Position numbers and translations under genes: made by a program. A stretch of 64,000 bases of DNA, from contig NZ_FNEE01000013.1 of assembly GCF_900099905.1 (NCBI RefSeq), positions 93,108 through 157,107 of the forward strand. Reading direction: 5' to 3'. Below, piece after piece: positions 41,910 to 50,374 of this stretch (positions are counted from its first letter, which is position 1; the number at the start of each line of letters is the position of its first letter). The notes beneath the pieces are model-generated. The model did no database searches. It was not told the DNA's origin and was given only the letters and a program-made list of their open reading frames with translations. Source of the DNA: Mesorhizobium muleiense (GTDB lineage: Bacteria > Pseudomonadota > Alphaproteobacteria > Rhizobiales > Rhizobiaceae).

Positions 41910-43733
41910 TCACTCCGGCACGCCGGAGACGCCCAGCGCCTCGACGTAACTCTCGGCGAACACCTTGTCCCTCCACGGGTTGATCTGCCTCTGCAGGGTG
42001 AGCGTGTAGGTCGGGAACGCCTCCATCAGCCGCCGCGCCGCCTCCTGCGCCTCGTCCAGCCGGTTGAGTTTGACCAGCGCCATGATCACCACCCGGTGCG
42101 AGGAGCCGTAGTTCGGCATCTCGTGCAGCGCGCGTTCTCCCCATGCCAGCGCTTCTTCGTAGCGCTCGAGCATCAGGTAGCTCATCCCGATGCCGGAGAG
42201 CGCGATGCCCTTCTCGGGGTCGACCGGGCTCAGCCGCATTGCCCTGTGAAAGTGCTCGATCGCGACGAGCGGGCGGCTGGAATGTGTGTTCACCCAGCCG
42301 CTGCCCGTATGGCCTTGCGCCGAATTGGGGTTGAGTAGCAGGGATCGTTCGATCGTGCCCAGCGCCATCTCGTAGTCCTTCGCGCTGTAGGCGATAACCT
42401 GCGCGGCGAAGCGTAGGCTCGTGGGGTCGTCGCGCGCTTCAGCCAATACCTCGCGCGCCATGCGCGCGGCGACTCGGATATCGTCGGGCTCGTGCCAGCA
42501 CTGGCTCACGGATAGGCTGCGGATATAGGCGCCGAGTGCCTTCGCCAAGTTGAAGCTGGGGTCGATGCTGAGCGCCTCGTTGGTGAGCCGGCGCACGTCG
42601 GCAAAGCCTTCGCGCGTCATGCTGTAGAAGCGCGGCAGCGCGCGAAGGTAGAGGTCGTAGGCGCTGATGTAGTCGGTCGGCTTCATGCGCGCCTGCTTGA
42701 TCTCCTGCAGCCGGATGCTCGGCTCGACGGCGCCGACGACGCTCTCGGTCACCTTGTCCTGCAGGTCGAAGATGTCGCTCACGTCGCCCTCGAAGCGGTC
42801 GGCCCAGACATGGTGTCCGCTGATCGCGTCCACCAACTGCCCACTGATGCGCACCCGCGATCCTGCTCTGCGGATGCTGCCTTCGAGCACGTAGCGGACG
42901 CCCAGCTCGCGTCCGACCTGGCGCAGGTCCACCGCCCGGCCCTTGTAGGTGAAGGACGAATTGCGGGCGATCACGAAGAAGGAGTTCACCCGGCTCAATC
43001 CCGTGATGATGTCCTCCACCAGCCCGTCGGCGAAGTATTCCTGGTCGGGGTCGCCGCTCATGTTGGTGAAAGGCAGAACCGCGATCGAGGGTTTCTCGGG
43101 CAGGGGAGGCAGTGCAGCCACCGAGGCGCTGGCGTCGGTCTCGACGCGGTAGGCGCGCACAGGCCGCTCGATGTTCTTGAGGCGCAGGTCGCCGAGCGGC
43201 GTGAAGCCGCAGTCGAGCTTGCCCTGAAGGTGGTCGTAGGCGGTGCCCGAGACGACCACGGTGCCGGGATCGGCGATGCTTTCGAGGCGGGCGGCGATGT
43301 TGACCCCGTCGCCGTAGAGGTCGCCGTCCTCCTCGCAGACCACGTCGCCGAGATTGACGCCGATGCGGAAGCGAATCCGCTCTTCCTCGGGCATCTCCGC
43401 CTCGTGTTCTGCCAGGGCCTGCTGGATCGCCATCGCCGAGGTCACCGCGTAAACGACGCTCGCGAACTCGCACAGCATGCCGTCGCCGGTGAGCTTGACG
43501 ATCCGACCCTGGTGCTCGGAGACCAGCGGTTCGAGGAGGTCCTTGCGGTAGATCTTCAGCCGCTCGAGCGTGCCGCGCTCGTCGCGCTCCGTCAGGCGCG
43601 AATAGCCGACCACGTCGCAAGCCAGGATCGCTGCGAGGCGGCGCTGCGTGGTTATTGCACCGCTCAGCCAAGCGCCTGCACGCGGGCCGCCCCGCGTCCA
43701 TGTCCTGCTAACTTCCGGACGCCCTATATGCAT
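41910..43733 (-). CDS. Class III cyclase with TolB-like and TPR domains
   Basis: A protein of about 607 residues, paralogous to the one at 26.4 kb. Cyclase landmarks are AAILACDVVGYSRL, RIGVNLGDVVCEEDGDLYGD and VNIAARLE. A TolB-like domain follows: SIAVLPFTNMSGDPDQEYFA, then FADGLVEDIITGLSR and GVRYVLEGSIRRAG. TPR-like helices run to the C-terminus. Unlike its paralogue it shows no clear membrane helix between the domains. The start is uncertain; ATG at 43733 has a GGGAGA box about ten bases upstream, and 43796 is an alternative. Confidence 0.88.
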   Translation of the reverse strand: MHIGRPEVSRTWTRGGPRAGAWLSGAITTQRRLAAILACDVVGYSRLTERDERGTLERLKIYRKDLLEPLVSEHQGRIVKLTGDGMLCEFASVVYAVTSAMAIQQALAEHEAEMPEEERIRFRIGVNLGDVVCEEDGDLYGDGVNIAARLESIADPGTVVVSGTAYDHLQGKLDCGFTPLGDLRLKNIERPVRAYRVETDASASVAALPPLPEKPSIAVLPFTNMSGDPDQEYFADGLVEDIITGLSRVNSFFVIARNSSFTYKGRAVDLRQVGRELGVRYVLEGSIRRAGSRVRISGQLVDAISGHHVWADRFEGDVSDIFDLQDKVTESVVGAVEPSIRLQEIKQARMKPTDYISAYDLYLRALPRFYSMTREGFADVRRLTNEALSIDPSFNLAKALGAYIRSLSVSQCWHEPDDIRVAARMAREVLAEARDDPTSLRFAAQVIAYSAKDYEMALGTIERSLLLNPNSAQGHTGSGWVNTHSSRPLVAIEHFHRAMRLSPVDPEKGIALSGIGMSYLMLERYEEALAWGERALHEMPNYGSSHRVVIMALVKLNRLDEAQEAARRLMEAFPTYTLTLQRQINPWRDKVFAESYVEALGVSGVPE

Positions 43734-43796
43734 GGTGCCCATCTCTCCCAGTCGTCGCCGATACAGAACGGAGAACGCAGCTGACCTTGCCTTCAC

Positions 43797-44309
43797 GAGA
43801 CTTCGCTATCCCGCTTGCGAGACGTGGAGCGTTCCAGTCGCCGCGCTAACAGCCAACCGACGACACGCCCACGCAGCCTCTGGGACGCTGACCAACTCTC
43901 CCAGAAGGCCGGAAATATTTCCTGCTCTGTGTAACCGGTTGACGCCACCGTGGCGGGTGCTTTGTCACCGCGATGTAACAGCGAGATGCCCTACGAACGC
44001 CCGCATCACACGAGACGTTCGCGCTTAGAGGTGCTGAGGTCGGCAAGTGGCGCAAAGCCGATCCTCCGCTCCGAGAAGTGATCTTAGAAATCAATGGGCG
44101 CAGCAATGACATAGCGGTGCCCAGTTTCATCCTCTCCGACGCGCCATTTGCAGCCGATAGTCGGGGACCGCAAACGGCAGCACATTTTTTTGTTTCTGGC
44201 AGATCAGCGGCGATCGGCGGATGGGAAAGCGCCAGCACATTTCCATGGCTGTCATAATCCTGTTCCGCCGTCGCAACGCCTGGTGATGTCTGATGGATCC
44301 ACCCTTTGC
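43797..44309. other. Non-coding region holding repeat copy 2
   Basis: About 510 bp without a convincing gene. A degenerate repeat at about 44046-44153 is shared with 47184-47276. The remainder shows no recognisable remnant. Confidence 0.4.
44046..44153. repeat. Short dispersed repeat, copy 2
   Basis: On the minus strand the core can be read as WRVGEDETGHRYVIAAPIDF before a stop. The core (44111-44145) is nearly identical to copy 1, and the flank to about 44046 resembles copy 3 with many small differences. Confidence 0.6.
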
Positions 44310-45274
44310 TCAACTCACCCGCAAAGCGAGCTTGCCGACGTAGTGGGTGGCAAGCGCTCGGTGCGCATCGACAACCCTGTCGAACGGGAATGTACGGGCG
44401 ACATGGACGTCGAACGGGCCAGAGTCGATCAGGCGGTTAAGCTTGTCGGTCGCGGCCTGGCTTCGGGCGCCGTTGTAGCGAATGAGCTCCACGCCGGGCC
44501 GGACATTTGGATCGGGCATCGCGCCGTGCGGGCAGGCGACCCGACCGCCGTCGCGCACTGACGTCAGCGCGCGGTTGGCCGCCTCACCGCTTACTGTGAC
44601 AAGGGCAGCGCCGAGGCCGCCGGCGGCGAATTCACGAGCGGCCGCGACCACGTCGTCCTTGCGCCCGTTGACGATGGCGTCGGCGCCCAGCCGCTGCGAT
44701 AGCGCCACGCCGTCATCGCCCGAAGCCACCGCCAATACGCGGGCGCCCAATCGTTTTGGATGGCCATGTGCCCGATACCGCCGCTGGCGCCGAAGATCAT
44801 CATTGTATCGCCCTGCTTTAGGCCGATCTCTTCCAGGCCGCTGAGCGCGGTCAACGCATCCCAGCCCATGACGCCGGCTTGCTCGATCGTGAGCTTGGCG
44901 GGGATGAGCGACACGTTGTCCGCATCCGTCACTGCGTAGGTGGCATAGGTTCCACCCTTGGGAAGCGGCATGGATGCAGCGTACACCCGGTCGCCTTCCT
45001 TGAAGCGGCTAACCTGGCTGCCAACGGCGACGACTGCGCCCGCGCAGTCCCAGCCGAGCACATAGGGGAATGTCGACGGCATTCCGAAAGCCCCGTCGTA
45101 GAGACCCTCACGCTCGAGCGCGTCCCACGAGGCCACGCCCGCCACTTCGACGCGGATTAGGACATCGCTCGGCCCGACCTCGGGCACTGGCACGGCTCGC
45201 ACAGTAACCAACTCGGCTCCACCGAACCGGTCGATGGCGGCGGCCTGCATTGTATCCGGTTTTGCATTCCTCAT
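44310..45274 (-). pseudogene. Frameshifted zinc-type alcohol dehydrogenase/quinone oxidoreductase
   Basis: The N-terminal part (45274 to about 44760) reads QAAAIDRFGGAELVTVRAVP, through GWDCAGAVVAVGSQVSRFKE, to MIFGASGGIGHMAIQ. The remainder continues in another frame from GARVLAVASGDDGVALSQRL to the C-terminal HYVGKLALRV. The break is at about 44755-44765, within the NADP-binding region, where several bases appear to be missing. Medium-chain dehydrogenases of the quinone oxidoreductase type carry this pattern. An AGGAGA box precedes ATG 45274. A sequencing error is possible but the surrounding decay favours a real pseudogene. Confidence 0.75.
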
Positions 45275-45439
45275 GCTTTTTCTCCTAAAAATACTGTTGG
45301 TCATGAAACGGCCACCGCTTCCAGCGGTCGTCAATCGAGCCTCGCCGACGTGATTTGTTGTTTCGCGCCGGCGAAGCAGGAGTTCGCTTTTCGGAGGCGT
45401 CCCATGATTGGTTGATGATGAAGGCTTGGATCGCCTTCC

Positions 45440-45540
45440 TGTCCCTTTTGCTGTCCTGTCCCGGACGGTCGTGCGATATTCCGCTACAAGCAGCGCGCGG
45501 GCGAGCGCCTATCCCATACGTCCAGTGTCCAGGCACCGAT
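45440..45540 (-). pseudogene. Remnant of an NAD(P)-dependent oxidoreductase N-terminus
   Basis: The minus strand can be read as DTGRMG, stop, ALARALLVAEYRTTVRDRT. This aligns with GTGRMGSALARALLRSGYRT at the start of the intact gene ending at 57506. The rest of the gene is gone. It lies next to an HxlR gene exactly as its intact relative does, so the pair was duplicated and this copy has decayed. Confidence 0.65.
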
Positions 45541-45651
45541 TGCAGGCATCATTCCGACATCCCATATTTTGATTGGCGCAACGCTCGGCTCGCTTGTCGT
45601 TCCGAGGAAGAGCTATGATTTGGGAAGCGCGGCACCAATACGCACGCAGGC

Positions 45652-45663
45652 GTAAGTGGTTAC
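45652..45663. promoter_or_regulatory. Candidate HxlR operator, copy 1
   Basis: GTAAGTGGTTAC has complementary GTAA/TTAC ends, and a third GGTAA follows just before the ribosome-binding site. The same 12 bases occur at the same distance before the second HxlR gene (57614-57625). Conservation between two otherwise diverged leaders supports a binding role. Confidence 0.55.
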
Positions 45664-45683
45664 CTGCCGGTAAGGAGGGCAAG

Positions 45684-46007
45684 GTGAACAAACCCACCGA
45701 GAATGGTTTTGCAACCGCGATAAAGATGGTCTCCGGCAAGTGGAAGCTGGACATCATCTGCGAACTCGGCGCGACATCACGCAGGTTCGGCCGGCTGCGG
45801 CAGTCAATTCCGGCGATCAGCGAAAAGATGCTGACGCAGCAGCTGCGAGAACTCGAGGCAGACGGGCTTGTGAACCGAAAAGTCCATCCCGGTTCTCCGG
45901 CGAAAGTCGTCTATTCGTTGACGGAAAACGGATCGACGCTCTGTGCTGGGGCAGAGGGCTTATGCCGCTGGGGTGAACAGTTCCATTGCTCGGGTCAGCC
46001 GGAATGA
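45684..46007 (+). CDS. HxlR family transcriptional regulator
   Basis: A 107-residue winged-helix regulator: ISGKWKLDIICELG-like start (IKMVSGKWKLDIICELGATS), GRLRQSIPAISEKMLTQQLR and the wing GSPAKVVYSLTENG. GTG at 45684 follows TAAGGAGGG by six bases. It is a paralogue of the gene at 57646, over 75 percent identical by eye in the core. Its former divergent partner has decayed to a remnant, and an alcohol dehydrogenase pseudogene lies beyond, so this copy may have lost its target. Confidence 0.88.
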   Translation: MNKPTENGFATAIKMVSGKWKLDIICELGATSRRFGRLRQSIPAISEKMLTQQLRELEADGLVNRKVHPGSPAKVVYSLTENGSTLCAGAEGLCRWGEQFHCSGQPE

Positions 46008-46158
46008 TCGCCGCGATGAAGCGACTGCGGTTCGCACTTTCACGTCGCTGACGATATACCCGACGAGACTTTCCAACGGTCGATGACGAGGATATCGTCG
46101 ACGAACTGTCGAACCAGCGCCTTGTTGGCCGTCCTCCAGTTTGACAGTGGGGTGCCGG

Positions 46159-47049
46159 ATGCGCGGGGTTTTGCTGTTCATTCTGTTGGTGCTTGCACCG
46201 ATTGCATCGCATGCCGCCGCCATCCACGACGCCGCGAAAACGGGCGATGTCGCGGCGATTGCGGCAGCGCTCGACGCAGGCGCCGATGTCGATGAGAGTG
46301 ATGGGCAAGCCACACCACTCTATCTTGCCGTCAGGGGCGGGCATTTTGCGGCGGCAAAACTGCTCATCGAACGCGGTGCCGACGTCAACGCCGCCCCGAC
46401 GCCGGGTTTGGGTCCTGCCCTCATGCCGGCTCTGGCAAAACGCCGGATCGATTTGATCAATCTGTTGCTGGAGAGGGGCGCAAATCCAAATTCGCAGCGC
46501 AACCGCGAAAACGCCCTTCACATCGCCGCCAGATCCGGTTGCCTCGATTGCGTGAAGGCACTGGTCGAGGCCGGCGCGGATGTGAATGCGAAGACAAAGG
46601 ACGGCAAGACACCGCTCCATCTGGCGAAATTCAAGGGGCAACGCGAAGTGGCTGATTATCTCATCGCGCACGGCGTCATCTTGCCAACGCCAGCCCCGAT
46701 CGCGAAGAAGTTGGTTGCCGCCGACGTGGAGAAAGGCCGAGCCTCCTTCTCCCGCCTCTGTGCCTACTGCCATAATGCCGTGCCGGACGAAGGGGCCAAT
46801 CAGGGACCGACTTTGTGGAACGTCGTCGGTCGCGACAAAGCATCTGTGGCCAAGAGGCGTTACTCCGACGCCTTGCTGGCATGGCAGGGTGTCTGGACAT
46901 ACGAGGACCTGAACAAATTTCTGCTTGAGCCCATGCTCACGACGCCGGGCGTTTACATGGAAGTGCCGGGTGCTCCGGACGAGACTGAAAGAACAAACAT
47001 AATTGCCTACTTGCGCACACTCAGTGACAAACCAATCCCGCTACCCTGA
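46159..47049 (+). CDS. Periplasmic ankyrin-repeat cytochrome c
   Basis: A 296-residue protein with a Sec signal peptide (MRGVLLFILLVLAPIASHAA), four to five ankyrin repeats (about residues 25-185; e.g. GKTPLHLAKFKGQREVADYL) and a C-terminal cytochrome c domain. The haem site is CAYCH at about residue 205. The distal Met is probably in PMLTTPGVYM or just after it, and the domain ends IIAYLRTLSDKP. The layout suggests a periplasmic electron carrier with a protein-docking module. Similar fusions are rare in my experience. The partner enzyme is not visible. Confidence 0.85.
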   Translation: MRGVLLFILLVLAPIASHAAAIHDAAKTGDVAAIAAALDAGADVDESDGQATPLYLAVRGGHFAAAKLLIERGADVNAAPTPGLGPALMPALAKRRIDLINLLLERGANPNSQRNRENALHIAARSGCLDCVKALVEAGADVNAKTKDGKTPLHLAKFKGQREVADYLIAHGVILPTPAPIAKKLVAADVEKGRASFSRLCAYCHNAVPDEGANQGPTLWNVVGRDKASVAKRRYSDALLAWQGVWTYEDLNKFLLEPMLTTPGVYMEVPGAPDETERTNIIAYLRTLSDKPIPLP

Positions 47050-47382
47050 GCCCTCGCGCCCAGGAGTGGCACGGCCGGGTTGTGCCGAAGCCGATGAGCG
47101 CTCGAATTCTGCATGGAGGTCACTTCGCTTCCCCTTGACCAACGACCGGTTGGTCCGATCTTGGCGGGGCGGCGAGGGCAGTTTATGGGGCGCAAGTCGG
47201 ACCGCTCCGAGCGGTGATCTCGGAAAGGCGCAGCAACAATGTACGAGACCCCAGTTTCATCCTGTCCGGCGCGCCAAGCCACACTTTGGGCTAGACTGCA
47301 GTGCACGCTCCGCATGCCCAGCCGTTGAGTTCACCTCGACTTGGCTTTGCGTTGCGCTATCTAGCCAAAAATGGAGGCCGCC
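47050..47382. other. Non-coding region holding repeat copy 3
   Basis: A 333-bp gap between two plus-strand genes. It contains the third copy of the dispersed repeat (about 47184-47276). Nothing else is recognisable. Confidence 0.4.
47184..47276. repeat. Short dispersed repeat, copy 3
   Basis: On the minus strand this reads WRAGQDETGVSYIVAAPFRD. It is the most diverged of the three copies and shares its flank with copy 2. Confidence 0.55.
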
Positions 47383-47655
47383 ATGCGTATGAAGTTCCTA
47401 CTGATGACATCAGCGACGATGATGGCGACAGTCGTTGCCCACGCGGGCAGCCAGTCCTCGAACACCAGCTCGAATAGCTCGTCGAACAACGGCGTTGTGC
47501 GTGAGCGGATTGTCGAGACCTATTGTGAAGACGACTATTGCGAGACCTACGTCAAGCGCAGGGTTTACCAGGAGGACCGATCCTCCCGTCGTTACCAGGA
47601 CTATGATCGTCGCCGCTATCGCGACCGCTACACGGATGATGACGACGAGGACTAA
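47383..47655 (+). CDS. Small secreted protein with charged tail
   Basis: A 90-residue protein with a signal peptide (MRMKFLLMTSATMMATVVAH). A Ser/Asn-rich linker, a short segment with two Cys (YCEDDYCETYVKRR) and a tail of Arg/Tyr/Asp ending in DDDDED follow. GGAGG lies five bases before the ATG at 47383. I know no family for it. Codon use is normal and the ribosome-binding site is good, which supports a real gene. Confidence 0.65.
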   Translation: MRMKFLLMTSATMMATVVAHAGSQSSNTSSNSSSNNGVVRERIVETYCEDDYCETYVKRRVYQEDRSSRRYQDYDRRRYRDRYTDDDDED

Positions 47656-47801
47656 GGAAGAAGCCGGGCCGCTGACGCATGCCAAGGCCCGATCTTGGCA
47701 TCGGATCGGCGGCCCAGCTTCTCCCACCGTTCCGAGATGCTTTTGGCGCACCAGGGGCGAGGATGACGGTTATCGGCATCGCGACCTTGCGGCGACGAGG
47801 A

Positions 47802-48047
47802 TCATCGTCGCCAGAAGGGCTTGGCGATCTCTGCCTCGACCTGCCGTCTCGTCAGACCGATGTCGTCGATCAAATGGGGATTGTCCTTCGCCATTTGCTC
47901 AAGTTCCCAGCGAAAGCGTTTCCGCTCGTCCCACGCCGCGATAATGCTTCTCAGGGTCGCCAGGCTGTGTTGCCGACGCAACATTCCCGCCGGCTCCACC
48001 GGCGTTCCCCCTGCCTGATGCGGGGCCGATGCAAGAGTATCGTTCAT
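47802..48047 (-). CDS. DUF1127 small protein
   Basis: An 81-residue protein ending with the DUF1127 signature: RKRFRWELEQMAKDNPHLID, then DIGLTRRQVEAEIAKPFWRR. Short DUF1127 proteins in alphaproteobacteria (YjiS-like) affect phosphate, carbon and RNA-related regulation; the role of this one is unknown. ATG at 48047 (MNDTLAS) is preferred to the codon four residues earlier. It is divergent from the winged-helix TPR gene. Confidence 0.85.
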   Translation of the reverse strand: MNDTLASAPHQAGGTPVEPAGMLRRQHSLATLRSIIAAWDERKRFRWELEQMAKDNPHLIDDIGLTRRQVEAEIAKPFWRR

Positions 48048-48182
48048 AGCAACCTCCATCGGTTTGAAGGTCCGGGGACCCTCGACCTGAAAGAGGGTGA
48101 ATTCTGCAGGATACGAACAGCGTCGTAATTAAGCTCTGCCAAATAGTTCTCAAAACTTCCAAACGGGCTATAGATACGCCGC

Positions 48183-49700
48183 ATGCAGGGATCGCGCTTC
48201 GCCTTTGGTCCGTTCGTGCTTGATCCCGGTGCGGGAACGCTGCTTCGCAACGATGTCCCCGTTGCCGTTGGCTACCGCGGGCTAAAGCTGCTTGCGGCGC
48301 TCGTTGGACGACCCGGTGAAATCTTGAGCAAAGCCGAGTTGATGGATGCGGCGTGGCCGGGCACAGCGGTCGAGGAAGGCAACCTCACCGTACAGATCGC
48401 GCTGCTGCGAAAGCTGCTTGGCCCGGCTGCAGATGGCGGTAATGGGCGCGGCGACTGGATCGCCACGGTTCCGCGCGTCGGCTACCGCTTCACGGGGCCC
48501 GTCGAACAGCTCGGCGCGAAGCGAAAACCTTTGCCGCTGCCCGGCAAGCCATCGATAGCGGTGCTGCCCTTTGTCAATGTCAGCAACGATCCCGAGCAGG
48601 AATCCTTCGCGGATGGCTTGACCGAAGACCTGATCACCGACCTGTCCAGGATCTCCGGGCTGTTCGTCATCGCACGCAACTCGGCCTTCGCCTACAAGGG
48701 AAAGGCGATGGACGTGCGCGATATCGCACAGGATCTCGGCGTGCGCTACCTGCTGGAGGGGAGCGCACGGCGCGCTGCGGGGCGCGTGCGCATCAACGCC
48801 CAGCTGGTCGACGCAGTGAGCGGCGACCATCTATGGGCGGAGCGCTTCGATCGCAGCCTGGAAGACATTTTTGCCGTTCAGGACGAGGTCACCGGCAAGA
48901 TCGTCGAGGCGTTGCTCGGCAGGCTGCGCGCACCGCCGCCGCGCAACCGGCCCAAAAGTCTCGAGGCCTACGATCTCTGCGTGCGGGCGCGCAAGCTGAT
49001 GGATGACACGCCGCAGACGGCGCGCGAAGCGCATCTGATGCTCACCCGCGCGGTTTCGCTCGATCCGGAATATGCCGAGGCCTATCGCTGGCTTGCCATG
49101 AACCACTGGATGGGATGGGTGCATTCCGGCGGACCAACCGAAACGTCCCGTAGCGTTGCGTTGGAACTGGCGCGCAAAGCCGTGGCGATCGATCCGAACG
49201 ATGCCGGCTGCCGCTGGGTTCTGGCTTACCTGCTTGCCTATGAGCGCAGCTTCGCCGAGGCGGATGCGGAATTCGCCAGGGCGATCGAGCTCGATCCGAA
49301 CGAGGCCGATGCCTGGGCGGCATTGTCCGACATCGCGGTCCTGGCCGGACGGGTCAAGGAAGGCCTTGAGCACATTCGCAAGGCGTTCCGGTTGAACCCG
49401 TTTCCGGCAAGTTGGTACTATCTGACGCTTGGCCAGGCGCAATATGCGGCCGGCCAATACGAAGCGGCTGTCGAAACACTGCGCAGGGACGAGACTTATC
49501 GTACAAGCTCGCGCCGCTTCCTGGCGGCAAGCCTTGCCCAACTGGGCCAGGTCGACGAGGCGCGCGCAGAGGCCGAACTGTTCCTCGTCGGCAACCCGCA
49601 TTTCACCACCCGCCATTGGGCGACGACGGAGCCGTTCCGCGATGCTGCGACGCTCGAGCATTTCGTCGACGGCTTCCGCAAGGCCGGTCTTCCGGAGTGA
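48183..49700 (+). CDS. CadC-like winged-helix regulator with TolB-like and TPR domains
   Basis: A 505-residue protein. Residues 1-105 are an OmpR/PhoB-type winged helix (FAFGPFVLDPGAGTLLRNDV, then ILSKAELMDAAWPGTAVEEG and the wing ATVPRVGYRF). A TolB-like domain follows: SIAVLPFVNVSNDPEQESFA, then ADGLTEDLITDLSRISGLFV and GVRYLLEGSARRAAGRVRIN. Six or so TPR helices run to the C-terminus. It shares the whole TolB-TPR part with the two cyclases in the window but has DNA binding in place of the cyclase. No membrane helix is apparent, so it is probably a cytoplasmic regulator. Confidence 0.9.
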   Translation: MQGSRFAFGPFVLDPGAGTLLRNDVPVAVGYRGLKLLAALVGRPGEILSKAELMDAAWPGTAVEEGNLTVQIALLRKLLGPAADGGNGRGDWIATVPRVGYRFTGPVEQLGAKRKPLPLPGKPSIAVLPFVNVSNDPEQESFADGLTEDLITDLSRISGLFVIARNSAFAYKGKAMDVRDIAQDLGVRYLLEGSARRAAGRVRINAQLVDAVSGDHLWAERFDRSLEDIFAVQDEVTGKIVEALLGRLRAPPPRNRPKSLEAYDLCVRARKLMDDTPQTAREAHLMLTRAVSLDPEYAEAYRWLAMNHWMGWVHSGGPTETSRSVALELARKAVAIDPNDAGCRWVLAYLLAYERSFAEADAEFARAIELDPNEADAWAALSDIAVLAGRVKEGLEHIRKAFRLNPFPASWYYLTLGQAQYAAGQYEAAVETLRRDETYRTSSRRFLAASLAQLGQVDEARAEAELFLVGNPHFTTRHWATTEPFRDAATLEHFVDGFRKAGLPE

Positions 49701-49745
49701 CGTGCCGGCGTGACCTCCCAAAACGCTTTCGCACCGTTCGTGCGA

Positions 49746-50138
49746 CTATTCCTCAAAGCGACTCGTGGCGTCACGATCGCGCTCGTACCGCCTCGTGAGC
49801 GGAAACGGCGGCAACCAGGACTCGCGACGGACTATCCAGCTTTCGTAGGTTGGCGTCAGTTGGTCAGGGGCATCCAGGGATCCCAGGTTCACTTCGATTT
49901 CGTCTGCGGTGCGTCCGAAAATCGTCGAGCCGCAGCGGGGGCAGAAAAACCGCCCGGCGTAGTCGCGCGTCTCACCTTCGATCGTCACCGCATCCTGGGG
50001 GAACACCGCCGAAGCGTTAAAAAGGGCGCCATGGTGCTTGCGGCAGTCGAGACAATGACAGATGCCGACCCGGTATGGGAGCCCCGACGCCACAATCCGG
50101 ACGCTGCCGCACAGGCAACCGCCAGTGAATCGGTCCAT
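49746..50138 (-). CDS. GFA (glutathione-dependent formaldehyde-activating type) protein
   Basis: A 130-residue zinc-binding protein of the GFA/CENP-V family. Metal sites are CLCGSVRI near the N-terminus, CHCLDCRKHHG and FFCPRCGS. Family members were first described as catalysing the glutathione-formaldehyde adduct step, but most have unproven function. It is divergent from the next ArsR-type gene. Confidence 0.9.
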   Translation of the reverse strand: MDRFTGGCLCGSVRIVASGLPYRVGICHCLDCRKHHGALFNASAVFPQDAVTIEGETRDYAGRFFCPRCGSTIFGRTADEIEVNLGSLDAPDQLTPTYESWIVRRESWLPPFPLTRRYERDRDATSRFEE

Positions 50139-50316
50139 GCTGCGTCTCCTCCAAAATCAAGCGGTCGCAATGGCTACAACGAACGGCACCGTCATTGCAA
50201 TTGCCCCGTGCGGGGCCGTCTGCGGGACGCATCGACTTCCGCAGTGGGCGATAGCTGGCTCGCTTGCCACAGCCGCATGCCATCTGGAAAGTTCGGACGA
50301 AGCGGCCCTTTCGCTC

Positions 50317-50362
50317 TTGACAATTACACTTGTCAACGCGCATTGACAGGACAGATTGTCAA
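50317..50362. promoter_or_regulatory. Two TTGACA/TGTCAA operators before the ArsR-type gene
   Basis: TTGACAA-N6-TTGTCAA (50317-50336) is followed by TTGACA-N8-TGTCAA (50343-50362), with the same half-sites and similar spacing. They lie 13-58 bp before the ATG at 50375 and would overlap the promoter. This suggests autoregulation by the HTH protein. Confidence 0.7.
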
Positions 50363-50374
50363 CGTGAGGGCTGC

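Noticed and set aside
41653..41949. A short protein reading through the right attachment repeat
   Set aside because: It begins inside the tRNA fragment and has no family features. Such frames arise by chance where tRNA fragments lie.
43846..44313. A 155-codon minus-strand protein before the second cyclase
   Set aside because: It has no ribosome-binding site, signature or sensible composition, and it spans a degenerate repeat seen elsewhere in other frames.
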